Shown here: in pieces, positions 22,779 through 35,576 of the stretch | Layout: every line of letters starts with the position of its first letter | How positions within the stretch are numbered: position 1 is the stretch's first letter | NCBI GenBank assembly: GCA_047495785.1 | Contig: JBLDXI010000036.1 | Span: forward strand, 1,178,001 to 1,242,000 | Length of the DNA stretch: 64,000 nt | Direction of reading: 5' to 3' | Source of the DNA: Lepidodermella squamata | Taxonomy: Eukaryota > Gastrotricha | The notes under the pieces: model-generated | What the model saw: the letters and a program-made list of their open reading frames with translations, nothing else | Told to the model about the DNA's origin: nothing | Databases searched by the model: none | Position numbers and translations under genes: made by a program

Positions 22779-25700
22779 TTAGCGTATGTTGGCAAATCGG
22801 AAAAAGGCGCAATTGATCTCGACAATTCGAAGCTGGCCGAAAGTGAGAACTTGGTTGAATATGCTCAAGCAAGTCAATTTTTGAGCATACTGGTCTTGTG
22901 GATCTGCCCAAGATCTGTCAAATGGATCAGCAAGTTTATAGTTGAAAATATATATTACTGTTTAATGATCAGAAATTTACCGCCCTAGGATGAATTGACC
23001 ACTATTTGTAATAGGCCGCTTTCCACTGCCTATCAAGCCACCCTTGCTGTCGAAATAAGCACTCAGCTTATCGCCATCTGCGTCGTGCGTGATTGCTAGA
23101 GACTTCCATTCATTCAAGGGTGGAGAGTCGAAGGAGGTCAGTGTATCGCCGTAGGGCCGAATGCTGAAAGACGTGAGGTTGCCTGCTATTATTTTAAGCC
23201 CCAGAGTCGTTCCGTCAGGGGCGAATTCAAGTATCGGCTTGTTTTGGTCATTAGCGGCAGTCGTGACGAACAGTGCGATAGTGAAACTACCACTGTCGAG
23301 CTTGACTTTGTTCGCAGTTACAACGATAGGATCAGCAGTTTTGTATATGAAGACCTGTTCACCAAAAGGCCCGGCATTTTGATCCAGTTTCGTGCTTGGA
23401 GGCGTCGCATCGGCTCTAGGATCGACAACATCTTTGAAATCGGAGAACAGCGGCCAAATAGCTGTGTTCGATGGCAAAAGGGCGATCAATGCTTCGGGGA
23501 GCCAAGTTTTGCCTGCGTGAATTTGCAGACACTTCTTCCTCAACATCCAAAATTGCTGCAGCTGTAGAACTTGATCAAAAATCGATAGACAAGTTATTTG
23601 CCCTGGAAGACTCGAGTCACCCGCGAAATTCCTGCCAATTTTCACTTTACTGCTCACCATGACCGAAGTTCTAACAGACTTGTATTCAACCACGTCGCAA
23701 AGTAGTTGGAATCGTCTCGATGGTCTATTGAAAGTGGCCGCGATAAAGACCCAAGGCTGAGCTGCCCCTAGTATCGATCTACATTGATACACTTCCATTG
23801 AAGCCGAGCTGCCTGTGAAAATATAATATTTGATTTAGGAAATGGGGACGGCCTATAATTCAACAGGCACTCTATTAGCGATCCTATAAAACTATTTACG
23901 ATAGGCAATGAAAATTGAACAATATACCTGTTTTAATAGACAATTCGTTCTTTCCAGGGTTGTAATAAATTTGAAAGAGCGCTTCGTTTTCAAAGAATTC
24001 AAGAACAGAAAATGTGGCATCGGAAAAATCCGCAAATCCAGCGTACAGAGAAATTGCGAATGAATTGTTGAGTAAAAGTCTGCTACTTGCCACTTCCAAA
24101 TAGCCAATCGAACTTCCGACGGAAAGTGCTGCGTTAGGGTAGTCGAACGGCCCAGGTACAAATGAGAGGGAGGAGTTACCAACGAAAACTGATTCAATGT
24201 TATTGCCACTAATATCGCGAATGCCGTATTCCTGCGTGAGAGGGTAGAAAGCCAAGTTGCGTGGTAGACCAAAGGAATCCTCTACAGGCAGAAGCTTTTT
24301 TGCTGAAAAAGCCGACGAATGATTGAAAAGTAAAACACACGCTGATTGCAATTTTCCAATGTGGCGTACGTGGTGCTATCGTCTTGCGTCTAAGTAGTCA
24401 AATGTTGTCACACAGTGAAGTATAAATGGGTCCAACTCACGGAATTTTGCGGACAGCTGTCCGCCACGGATACACACGCGGCCGACATCAGGAGATGATT
24501 TTTGCAGAGCTTGTACTGAAAAGTACGCATAATTTATTTGAAATTGGATTGCTTCAAATATTTGTAATAACTGAAACCAGTTCTGGTTATTTGTGAACAG
24601 CAAATTGTAAACAAATTGATAATGAGGCAACCGCAAACCATGTTTTCGCGCGAGAAACAACCAAGTTGCGTCCATTTTATCTGCGGCTCAAAAGTAAGAA
24701 TTCTAAGATTTGGCCAAAAGCTAAAAGAACCTGCTCAACCTTAGGAGGCGTTTTAAGGCAAGAGATAGTTGGGATTTCACAATCACAATCCGACTCGATA
24801 TCGCTGATTTCTTTAAAGGAAAATTTTACCAAATTTTATCTAATTAAATACCTTACCATTTATTAATCTTTTAACTTTTTAGATTTATATTAGGGCACAG
24901 AGAAAAAAATGAACGCTCAAGCTAAAATTTAAAATTTTGATCTGCATTATTAAATCGAGGCTGTGGAACTGCGAGGGAATTCTGGCGGGCTTGGCTAATG
25001 CAAACAGCATCTTGGTAAGTGTGATTTCGAAAGAAACCGTATTTTCAAGACGGGTCGAGTGGTAAGTGAAATTTCTCACGAAATCCTAGGTGCCACTGCT
25101 CAAAATTGGGAAAATTCTTAAGGAGCGGGTCCGTGATCCCCCAAAACAGCCATAGCTGGGTATTATAGGTGGATTTCGATGGGTAACTTATTTCATATTG
25201 TATAATATTTTCACCGAGTAAGCTTGGCTTAATCGTTAAGTTGAGAGTGACATTTTGAAAATTTGATATTATCCATTAAGAGGTTCTTAAACAATTACCC
25301 GCAATTCCATCCGACAGGCGTCATGATTTTCTTTGAAAGACGTTGAGCTGGCATAGACTTTAACCTGTGAATAAAACATAGCGTTACGTATATAAAGTCG
25401 AAAGAGTATTCGATATGTGACTGACTAACCCGCGTACCACTCGGAACAATTCCATAGCACTGCTTGCCTTTGTTTGTGTCACATTGGACTACTCTCTATT
25501 AAAGCATATAAAAAAAGCGACGATGATATGGCATTTACAATGTTACCCCGGTTAAGCAATTTGCTTTGTTGGCGAACGTTGAAGACGAAAATTCTCGAGT
25601 TTCAGAGCCAGCCTTGCAGCCCGTTGTCTCGAGACGGCAATCGACGAAGCTCCCTGTAGACGAGCTGAAGCACCTGACATGAGGCTTCTCGCTCTCAGCA

Positions 25701-26660
25701 ACTTGTACTAGTAAATGCATGAGGAAAATGAATTCAAACAATTTGAAGTTCAGGAAACCTACATGAGGTTCCTGTCATGCAGAGACTTAGACTAGCGTAA
25801 GAGCTGCCACCTTCAAACTGAGAAAAAAGAAGAAAAATTATGATGAGCTCGATGAACATCAAATGTTTAAAACCCAGTTCTCAGGACAGGCGAAGCTGGT
25901 TGGGACACATGTTTTCACCTCACTGTTGTCCGTACATCGTTTGAAAGATTGATCCTGAAGTGTAAATGATTAAACATATTTTTTAGCGCTGATGAATTTA
26001 CCGCAAATTTCGATTTCGCGTTATTGCAAGCGGCCAAGCTGTCCTTCAGCGCGGTATTTCTGAACCAATCCAGCTAATTAATTGAATAAAATCAACACAA
26101 AATAGTAGCCAGGATATTCACCTCGATTTCTCTGTCAGCAGCCGGTTCGCCAGTTAATTTACAGTTGCCAAGGCCAGGATTGCAGCGGGGTGTCAGGGCG
26201 CCGTATTTGTAGCACATTTTAGCATTCTGTTTTGGATAAAGATTATTAGCAGTTGCGAGACATGAATTTCAATTTTCTTACCCCTGATCGGCAGGATTGC
26301 AAATCTGGGAACGATGGACCCCACTGTATACAAAATGAATCAATTAAAAGTCAATAGAAAAATGAGAAAATTATATAAGGAATGAAGTCAGGGTGAAGAT
26401 TTACGCTAAGAATTGTCGTTGTACAATTTGATTCCAGAAAATTTAAAATCGTAATTTCACTTGTCCTGAAAATCTCTGTGGATTTATTTGAATAGTTGAT
26501 AAATACTTACCTGATATTCGGTGATAGGATCACATGTAGGGCTGTCATCGCGACACGAAGCAAATGCGTTGTTGGTCACCTGAAAGCATCGCTTGAACAC
26601 CTGGCCCGAGGCCTGGCTGATACAAAAGATCGAAATAACTGTTGAAATAGCTGATCTCAT
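22779..26660 (-). CDS. Gene A2: secreted cysteine-repeat protein with two LamG-like domains (747 aa)
   Basis: Exons: 26511-26660, 26282-26323, 26122-26226, 26002-26073, 25874-25954, 25763-25817, 25547-25707, 25430-25495, 25299-25364, 24441-24515, 24341-24389, 23928-24281, 22981-23812, 22779-22914 (2244 nt, no internal stop). The start MRSAISTVISIFC begins a signal peptide. Six cysteine repeats are followed by two LamG-like domains (FYPLTQEYGIRDISGN; IWPLFSDFKDVVDP). Compared with A1, exon 9 is three codons shorter and exon 13 three longer, and the C-terminus reads FRFANIR instead of FVIPGMR. Intron 9 (about 780 nt) is the only long intron. It is a close paralogue of A1, A3 and A4 in direct tandem orientation, and probably has the same secreted matrix or lectin-like role. 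Confidence 0.85.
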
Positions 26661-26730
26661 TGTTTTACTTGAAATAATAATAGCTCAATGGCAAATAGAA
26701 CTGAAAATTCCCTGATCTCGTCCGTTTTTG

Positions 26731-26749
26731 CCTGGCTTGTGGCTCGTGC
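26731..26749 (-). promoter_or_regulatory. Conserved upstream motif of A2
   Basis: On the minus strand this reads GCACGAGCCACAAGCCAGG, about 75 bp upstream of the A2 start codon. It matches the motif before the other A genes. Confidence 0.4.
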
Positions 26750-27199
26750 TTCAATTTGATTCGAAAACATAATACGCAGTAGAAAAACAACATAAACTCA
26801 TTTAACCCGACCTGTTAAGCCATGAGAAATTGCTGGAAATTTCATTTCAGCCTTGAAAGTACGCCATAAATTACGCAAAAGTTATGAGAATGCAGTTTAA
26901 TGTACTAATATTATGTGAATACTGTCACCGTATGAGAAAATAATGGAACAGTCTATATCAGGCCAGCATTTTTTAGGCGACAGAGCTAACAACAGACAGA
27001 TTCATGATTCAATTTTTCGGGGTTATCAACGACTGGGAGTAAAAAATACTGAGATAAAACTCCGGTGTACCCACGCCGGGGGTACCGTATTTGCTCGTAT
27101 ATAAGGCTGACACTAATAAAAGGCGGACTCCCTATCGTCGGGGTAGCGGTTTAAAGTGCCAAGTGCCTTTTTCAAAATTTTCCAGGAGACGAAAATAAA

Positions 27200-27962
27200 T
27201 TATGCGTAATATTTTTTTTGCATCGCATTTTATCAATAACTTTTCAAACATGAGGAATGTTTTAAAATGGTTTTCGCCAGTCGATAGATCTAGTCTGCGG
27301 TAAACCTTCCTCAAATTTTCATTTGAATTGGGTGCGAGAGACAAAATTGGTGACGAAAATTCTGCCCGCGATTTTTATTGAAAATTTTCATTTTTGAAAA
27401 ATGGCATTTTACAGGATTTAAGGTTGGAAGACATCATCCTGTTGAAAGGCTTTATCGGAAATTTTTTTAGCAGGGAATTAGGTCAATAACGCGCTGTCAA
27501 CAAGGAAATTCGACTTAGCGGCCACAAAGAAGGTCTTATCCACCAACCGCGATCCGTAATGAATTTTCGGAATTTTGTGAATGATTTGTGCCAATTTTAT
27601 GAAGCCTTCAGTTTTGGATGGTTGTACAATGTTTTTTCAGGAATCGGTGACGTAGATCCATTACGGACCATCCTCTCAAAAAAACTTGAAGCCTCTGGCA
27701 AGAGAGACAATCAATTCAGACCTAATTCAAAACCTAATGCAAAAATAGCATTTTTCAAAAATGAGAATTTTCAATAAAAATCGCGGGCAGAATTTTCGTC
27801 ACCAATTTTGTCTCTCGCACCCAATTCAAATGAAAATTTGAGGAAGGTTTACCGCAGACTAGATCTATCGACTGGTGAAAACCATTTTAAAACATTCCTC
27901 ATGGTTGAAAAGTTATTGATAAAATGCGATGCAAAAAAAAATATTACGCATACTTTACATGT
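27200..27962. mobile_element. Foldback element with about 215-bp inverted arms
   Basis: The left arm (about 27200-27415) and right arm (about 27745-27962) are near-perfect inverted complements. They share words such as TGCGTAATATTTTTTTTGC, GACAAAATTGGTGACGAAAA and CCCGCGATTTTTATTGAAAA. The spacer of about 330 bp has no credible gene. A diverged single arm recurs at 57427-57606, so this is a dispersed family. It could fold into a very long hairpin if transcribed. No target-site duplication was identified. Confidence 0.65.
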
Positions 27963-28386
27963 TTTCTCAAAATTGGCCCGGTAGTTTTTTGATACCTTCG
28001 AGTTGTAAGGGCTGTTTTACTCGCTGAACACGATGGCGGTGTTTTTTTCCTCAACAAATACCTGCAACTAGGTCATCCTATGGACATGGTACTTACATTA
28101 AAAAGAACAATGTTATTTCGCAATTAAAGTATAATCATCCACAATTTAAGTAAAATGTAATGAAATCAGCAGGATTTCGCCCAGTAGCGCGTTATTTTCA
28201 GAGGCTCAGCCATTGAGACTATTTTCGTGGCCTTAACGGACGCTTATTGCTCGAAGAAGTGGCCTTATTCGAAGGCTGAGTGTCAGTTGCTCTGCTTCGA
28301 GTTCGAAGAGATATGACTTCTTCTGGGATAGTCGACTAATTTTTACTTCTTTTGGCTTCTAAATCCCTTCATATTGCAATCGCAAT

Positions 28387-29585
28387 TTAACAGACAAAAG
28401 ATTGTAAGAAACTTTCGTGATTCATCTCCTCCTCCTTTTCCTCCTCGCCTTCTTCGCCTTCATCGTCATCAGGAATCGTTTCGAAAGGTTCAGCCTGTTT
28501 TTGAGAGTCATTTTCGTCGACGTAAGCTGCCATCTTCCCCAACTTCTCAGTCATTTGGGGACGCTTTTTAACGCTGCGCCAAATTGCATATGCCGATTTG
28601 AAGTTGAACAGTGCCACCGCAACGGCCGCCAAGCTGATGCGCATCAGCTGATCCAGATGGAAAGGAAGCAACATATTGCGGCGCTTGTTCTTGATCAAAT
28701 TCATCGTCGAGAAGCCGCGTTCGCAATCGCACGATGAAGCGCAAAAGGAGAGGTAGACCGCGGCGATGGTACGCATTGACTCAGGCATGTCGCCGCTGCC
28801 ATGCAGTCGCTTAAAAGTTGCCAGCAAAGACAATGCCTGATCGGCCTTGCCATTCTTTCCAGGGATATAGAAGGGTGGCAAAATCAAAGCCTGCTTCAAT
28901 CGCTGCCAATTCGCGAGAAAGTCGCGGCGTGATGATTGCAAAATTGTTGAACAATACTTCGCATGAATCTCCTCAATAGCGTCATTGCCAAATTGGTCTC
29001 TGAAAGTATGCAGAAAACGTCGACTACGCATTTTAAATTATAAAGATTATACCGGTCATCGGCGCTGAAGATGAGTTGAGGATCAGAAAAGCAAAGATTT
29101 AACAGAAATTCTTCATCGGGGAAGCGACGGTCAAGTTCTTCAGCTAACACTGAACACATCTTGCTGAAGCTAAGTCGAATTGAAATCTTGTCAGATTCCG
29201 CCAATGAATCGTCAACTTCACCGACTGCGTCTTCAAACCGCTTTTCCTGTGTCGAATTAAGGGCAACGAAATTGCGCACGCGCTTGACTTCGCATTGAGC
29301 CGAAGTAGGGTCCAGTTCCGATTTTTGTAGAAACCTGTTAAGCTCGCCCATTTCTTCCAACAGAGAGCCCAGGAGACGTAAGCGCAAATTGAATTTCACA
29401 TCTTTCATCTTTTTCGAAATGCCCTTCGCCAATTTGTCGTTTGACTTCGTTGCCCCTTCGTCAAAGTATTTAACCAAAAGGTTGTACTGGCGATAGCATC
29501 GCTTCTGGAGAGCCAACGAATAGCATGAATGCCCTTCACAGCAAAGTAATCTTCTTCCAATAGCTTGCCAAGCTCTTAACGAGTG
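28387..29585 (-). pseudogene. hAT-superfamily transposase relic (frameshifted)
   Basis: Minus-strand frames join as GIHAIRWLSRSDAIA (about 29500-29560), then QYNLLVKYFDEGATK to SADDRYNLYNLK (to about 29035), then RSRRFLHTFRDQFGND to the end at 28387. The C-terminal part contains the hAT dimerisation signature ASSCDCERGFSTMNLIKNKR followed by R-N-x-L, ending in an acidic tail. At least two frame changes (near 29490 and 29035) and a stop upstream of the first segment show decay. The N-terminal zinc-finger and first catalytic region were not found. It could be a former source of transposase for the 8-bp-TSD MITEs in this window, but no matching termini were seen around it. Confidence 0.8.
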
Positions 29586-30098
29586 GGGGCTTATATTTCG
29601 GTTATCACGGTAGAGTTTTCTTTGACGTACATGTTTTCGGTGTTGGTATTGTCAACCATGTTCATCCCTTAAAAAACTCTTGCGTATTGTTCATTTAAAT
29701 GAAGCCAAGCGAACCGACTCTAAAAGACCACATTGCCGCTGTTATGGTTATTATTTATTAACCGCTCTTATCCTAATTTACTCGACTTTGCATGGCGTTT
29801 TCGCCCGATCATAACGCCATGGTGACCCCTTACGTTTTATGCGCCAAGAATCGTTCCCTTACCAGCCACTCAGAGCGTGAAGCTGCGATGCGCGATTACA
29901 CCTATTTGTTGAGCTGTTATTGCAAACGAGACGCTATGTCTCGTCTCCTGAGGTCCTGAGGTGAGTCAAAATAATGTGAAATATTCGATAATTTTGGCTT
30001 ATCAGCATTCGACCGTGTCTTTACCGAATTGATTGTAACGTTGTGACGTAAAACCATGAAGATAAAACTGAAATGATAAGACAGGGGCAATGCATTAT
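29586..30098. other. Spacer between hAT relic and A3
   Basis: No gene is recognisable. The right end (about 30090-30130) is homologous to the 3' flanks of A2 and A5 and carries the complement of AATAAA at 30099-30104, marking the likely A3 polyadenylation region. Confidence 0.45.
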
Positions 30099-30235
30099 TT
30101 TATTTACTTAAATAAGTAGGCAGCCTTTCAATAAATTACTTTCGGATATAGTTTAGTTACTACAATCCAAATTATCATAAATCATTACGAGTCAGTAACG
30201 CCGATGGTCGGCCGATGGGTATCGTGTTACCAGGT

Positions 30236-33200
30236 TCAGCGCATGCCTGGAATTACGAAAGCGGCGCAGTTGATCTCGACGATTCGCAGCTGGTTCAAAG
30301 TGAGAGCCTGGTTGAAAAGGTTCAGGCAAGTCAAACCATTAATTAACTTAGATTGGGGATCTGCCCAGGCTCTGCCGGCAAGATGATCAACTTTAGTAGC
30401 ACAATTAGCTGCCTAATGATCAGAAACTTACCGTCCTATGATGAATTGACCACTTTTTGTGATAGGCCGCTGGCCAGTCCCTATCAAACCGCCCTGCCCA
30501 TCGCCATAATAGCTCAGCTTATTGCCGTCCGCATCGAACGTGACTGCTACAAACAGCCAGGTATATTTCGAAGAAGTGGCGATGGAAGTTACATTTTCGC
30601 CATACGGCCGAATGCTCAAAGAGTCGGCTGATTCTGCTATCACTTTCAACCCCAGCGTTGTTCCGTCAGGGGCGTATTCAAGTATCGGCCCGTTCCCCAA
30701 GATTGGACGTTCGGTGAATAGGGCGATTGTGAAACTGCCATTTTCGAGCTTGACTTTATCAGCGGCCACAACAACAGGATCAATAGGACCATTTCTTTCT
30801 CGAGAATTGAACAGGATTGACGTATTTTCAAAGCCGAAAGGCCCCGAAGTGAGTGGCATAAATGTAGGAGGCGTGGCATCGGCCCTTGGATCGACAACAT
30901 CTTTGTATTCAGACACCAGCGGCCAAAGACCAATATTCGATGGCAGAAGGGTGTTCAATGCTTCGGGTTGCCAAGTTTTGCCGGCGTGAATTTGCAGACA
31001 CTTCTTTCTCACAATCCACAATTGTTCGAACGATAGAACTTGATCGAAAATCGACACACACGCTAATTGACCTGGAAGACTCTCGTTTGTGGGGAGATTC
31101 TTTCCAAATCTGACTTTATTGCTCGTAATGACTGTAAATGCTTTCCAGGGGTACACTCGGTCGCAATACGTAGCTAATGTCTGCGATGTGATATTGTATG
31201 TAACGGCGATAAAGACCCATCCCCCATTTATGGGCTTGCATGTGAGGCGATAAGGATATTCCGGATATTCTATAAAATAATAAATCGAACATCATTCATA
31301 TTTTATAGACATTGTACTTGTATTTCCTTGTTTCAACTGTTTACCAAACATCTGCCTTTAATCATCCGACATGAAATTATCGATTTTCCCGTTGAAGTAA
31401 AAAAAATCTCGCGAGAAAATTCGGGGCGTATGCATTAACATGAAAAAAATATGTATGACTTAACCCTGTAACGACCCAATTTTTCATTTGTGGAAAAACA
31501 ACTATTTCGCAGCATTTCAGAGTGCTTATTCAAAGATCCCTATTGCCTTCTGCTATTTGTAAAATTCATCGAAAAAAATTGAGAAATAAAAATTAAATAT
31601 TAATCAGGATGTCAGATCTTCTAGATAATTTGCTCGGGAAAAATTCCTCAATTTACCCGAGGCGTGAATGAGCACCAAACCGTTCGTAGGATTGTAAGTG
31701 ATTCGCGATGGCGACACATTGTCATAGAACTCGAGGATTGGGTTGGCTGTATCAGAGAGATCCATCAAGCCAGCATAAACAGCGATTGAGAATGAAGTAT
31801 TGGGAACGAGCTTGCTGCTCGCCACTTCAAAATAGCCGGTTGAATTCCCAACAGAGATAGCAGTGTTAGAGTAGTCGAACGGGCCGGCCACGAACGAGGG
31901 AGAGGAACTACCAACGAACGATGGTTCAATGTTATTGCCACTAATATCACGGATGCCAAATTCCTGCGTGAGAGGGAAGAAAGCAACGGCAGGGGGCAAA
32001 CCGAAAGGAGTCACTATGAAAGAATATGTTTATATTCTGGGGAAAATGATTTTTGCTGAGTTAAACTCACGCTGTTTGCAGTCCTTCAAGGTGGCGTACG
32101 TGGTGCTATTGGCTTGCGTCTAAACCGTAAAATTTGGATATTCGGAAACTTGTATCCACTTTGAATTCAGGCTAACCATATTTTGTGGACAGCTTTCCGC
32201 CAAGGAAACGCACACGGCCGCCATCAGAGGCTGATTCGAGCAGAGCTTGTACTATAATATATAATAAATAGGAGTCTGAAAAGTTTTTCTCCGCGTTTTC
32301 ATAATTATATAACTAAGAAATACCGTTGTCTCCAGCTTGCACGCGTCGTTTCTTTGAAAGACGTTGAGTTGCCATAGACTTTAACCTGTAAACAAGAATT
32401 TCCACAAGTCGTGATTTCAAGTTTTGTAATCGATACGAACCTACCCGCGTACCACTCGGAACGATCCCATAGCACTGATTGCCTTTGCTTGTGACACATT
32501 GGACAGCTCTCTATTGGAGGACGAGAAAACATACATATTTTATGTGTCATTCGAAATTCGAACGTTTACCCCAGTTAGGCAGTTTGCTTTGTTGGCGAAC
32601 GTCGAAGACGAAAATTCTCGCGTTTCAGACCCAGCCTGGCAGCCGGTTGTCTCGAGGCGGCAATCAATGAAGTTCCCAGTAGACGAGCTGAAGCACCGTA
32701 CATGAGGCTTCTCGGCCTCAGCAACTTGCACTAATAAGTAAACGGGACACGAGTAGATTCAATAATTTTACACACAGAGAACTAACATGTCGTCCCTGAC
32801 ATGCAGAGGGTTAAATTCGCGTAAGAGCTGCCACCTTCGAGCTGTAAAAAACCAATTAGATTCAACTCATTAGCTCATGATCATCACAATTCTTTCGAAC
32901 CCAGTTCTCAGGACAGGCGAAGCTGGTTGGGACACATGTTTTCACCACGCCATTGTCCGTGCATCGTTTGAAAGATTGAATCTGAACGTTAGAGGAGAGA
33001 ATTATTTTAATATTTTAGCGCTGATAAAATTACCGCAAATTTTGATTTCGCATTATTGCAAGCGGACAAGCTGTCCTTCAGCGACGTATTCCTGAACCAA
33101 TCAAGCTAAAAATTGAATAGGATCAAATTATGGTGAGATAACAGATTCAACTGGAAATAAACCTCGATTTCCCTGTCAGCAGATGGTTCGCCGGTTAGTT

Positions 33201-33624
33201 TGCAGTTGCCCAGGCCGGGATTGCAACGTGGTGTTAGGGCGCCGTATTTGTAGCAAATTTTAGCATTCTGCTTTCGATATGAAAATAATTATAGTTGCGA
33301 GACGTAAATTTCGATTACCCACCCCTGATCGGCATGATGTCAAATCGGGGAATGATGGACCCCACTGTATTAAAAAAATATTTAAAAATTAATTGAAACA
33401 AGTTGGAATGATCAAAGAAATGAAGACCTCTATGAAAAGCTGTGATATCCTTGAATAATTTTTTGAGAAAATACCTGATATTCAGTGATGGGATCACAGG
33501 TAGGGTTGTTATCTCGGCACGAAGCAAATGCGTTGTTGGTCACCAGGAAGCATCGCTTGAACACCTGGCCCGATGCTTGGCCGATACAAAAGATCGAAAT
33601 AACTGCTATAACAAATGCTCTCAT
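30236..33624 (-). CDS. Gene A3: secreted cysteine-repeat/LamG protein, frameshift in exon 9
   Basis: Exons: 33475-33624, 33323-33364, 33163-33267, 33034-33105, 32901-32981, 32787-32841, 32570-32730, 32445-32510, 32324-32385, 32177-32251, 32071-32119, 31657-32013, 30432-31269, 30236-30371. The signal peptide (MRAFVIAVISIFC), six cysteine repeats and both LamG-like domains are present. Exon 9 is 62 nt, four fewer than its A4 counterpart (66 nt), which changes the frame. All other exons are open and phase-consistent. Because exon 9 is flanked by phase-0 introns, skipping it would restore a 728-aa product lacking half of repeat 5. It is either a young pseudogene, an exon-skipping gene, or the result of an assembly error. 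Confidence 0.75.
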
Positions 33625-33692
33625 TGCTGTTTTATTTGAAAAAAAATAATTGCTTAATGGTGTGAAGGAGCTGAAAATTCCCGTCCGTTATT

Positions 33693-33712
33693 GCCTGGCT
33701 CGTGGCTCGTGC
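33693..33712 (-). promoter_or_regulatory. Conserved upstream motif of A3
   Basis: On the minus strand this reads GCACGAGCCACGAGCCAGGC, about 70 bp before the A3 start codon. It contains two ACGAGCC units. A CACGTG lies about 25 bp further upstream, as in A4. Confidence 0.45.
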
Positions 33713-33759
33713 TTGATTTTGTTTTGAAAAACATCACGTGGGAATTTTATGTCGCCATT

Positions 33760-35450
33760 GAAAACATGAAACGTAGTAGAAAAACAATATCCAACTTATT
33801 GACCCCGACATGTCCAGCCGTGGACAACTCTTAGCAGGAAAGCGATTATTCAGGTCAAACTTCGAAAAATCCTTTTTATAACGGCCTATGACCCTGATAG
33901 AGTGGCGGCAACATATTTCAAAGATCGGATGGTCCCACCTGGAAAACTGGAAAACTGGAAGGAATTGAAGAATCAATGGAATGATACGCAATAACATTAC
34001 AATTTAAATCAGCGCTTCGCAGACTTAGCAACTTGTATGGCACAGTAAAGTCATATGGCCTTGCCTCTTAGGACTTAGGAAACAATACTAAAATGAATAA
34101 CATTTAGTTTGCAATGATTAGAATTTGTGGGAAATGTGATCATAGGTGCCAATTACCAGCAATTTGAACTAACTGCACGAGCGAAGCGAGGAAATTTCAG
34201 GACTTTGCGCTGAAAGGCGTCCTACAACCTCTAAAAGTGACACAAAGGTTTTCCAATAAATTTTGGAATTTCGGTTTTAATTTTTAATTAAATTAGTTAA
34301 TGATTAGGTAATATGTTATTAGAAGCTGTAACGAGGTTCCAGCGACTCTGGTCAGTTTTAAAATTATAAAATTCCCGCTTTTAATGGAAAAAGAAATGGA
34401 ATGAGATGCAATAAAATTGTAAGTAACAGGTAACAGGCTACTAAGACAGCAACAATACCATTTCAAAATCGAGCAATTTCACCCCAGCTTGATTCTCAAT
34501 TTTTGTACACTAATTGTCTTGATTTTCATGTAAAATGATACGAGTCTGAACGTTTTCGCTCTTTTTATGGTTGAAACCACTAGTCATTTTGGCAAATAGA
34601 GCAAAAAATTTTATCCATTTCTGGCAGCTCTAGCCAGAATAGCACCAGCTGTGTGACCATTGTGGTGATAAGTCGCACTATGAGCATATAAACAAGCGTT
34701 TAAGGACTTGCAAAGGAATCAGGCTTGGGACTGATTGTAGATCGACTCGACTGGTCCTATCTCCTATCTAACCCTAACGGATCACGGAGAGGCAAACATT
34801 TATTGGGCATTCGCTTTTGGAAGTTGGTTAAGAATTCGACCTTGCATGTTTTTATAGGAAATTTTTCATTGAATTTTGAATTTTGAATTTTGAAAGCTCT
34901 TCATTTTTTGGACAATCGGGCGATCCAGTGAGTCAAAGCATCTGCCCTGACCTGATGTGTACCGATTGAGAGTCGATGCCCATAGTTGGCTAGGTAGGAG
35001 GAGGAATCAGCGTGAATTAAACCTCGCAATCAATTTCGATAATCCTAAAACAAAGGAATACCACCTTAATTTGTTAACTTGCTCATTTTCTGCAGAAGAT
35101 GCAAACATGTGTTACTGGGCGCCTGCGGCGCGTCGAAAAGATCCGCGGTGAATAATTATGTTGAGTACGGTGGATTCATCAACGGACCAAAGGCCGGACT
35201 CCTGTGTCGAATTTTCTAGTCTCTGCCAGTTCCGCGGTCTACTTCGCTCTATGGGTGTGAATGCCTTTGGCGGGAGTCAGATTTTTTAACAAAATGTTAA
35301 ATCAGCATTGTATGAGATTAGAGCCCGATTTTTCTATTTGAAGCGTGGCAACGTTACATTCTTATACATTCTTACATCATGAATTCATAGCCTATGTCGC
35401 GCCGATTATCAACAGATTACTTTGATACAGAAGACGACGGCAAGGAATTT
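33760..35450. other. Intergenic spacer A3-A4
   Basis: About 1.7 kb with no supported gene or element. Open frames are short. A G+C-richer patch at about 35100-35280 has no recognisable coding content. Confidence 0.4.
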
Positions 35451-35576
35451 TTTATTTCCCTAAATTTGTCAATTCCTAAATATTTAATATTCGGTGACTG
35501 CAATTCGAGTTAGCATAAGTATAATTCATTAGGATTCAGTAACGGCCGTCGCCCTATAGTTATCGTTTGTCTTGAT

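Noticed and set aside
30522-30989. 155-codon plus-strand open frame
   Set aside because: It is antisense to the A3 LamG exon. Similar mirror frames lie opposite the other LamG exons (16335, 23161-23567, 36119, 47273, 63079), as expected for a family with biased codons.
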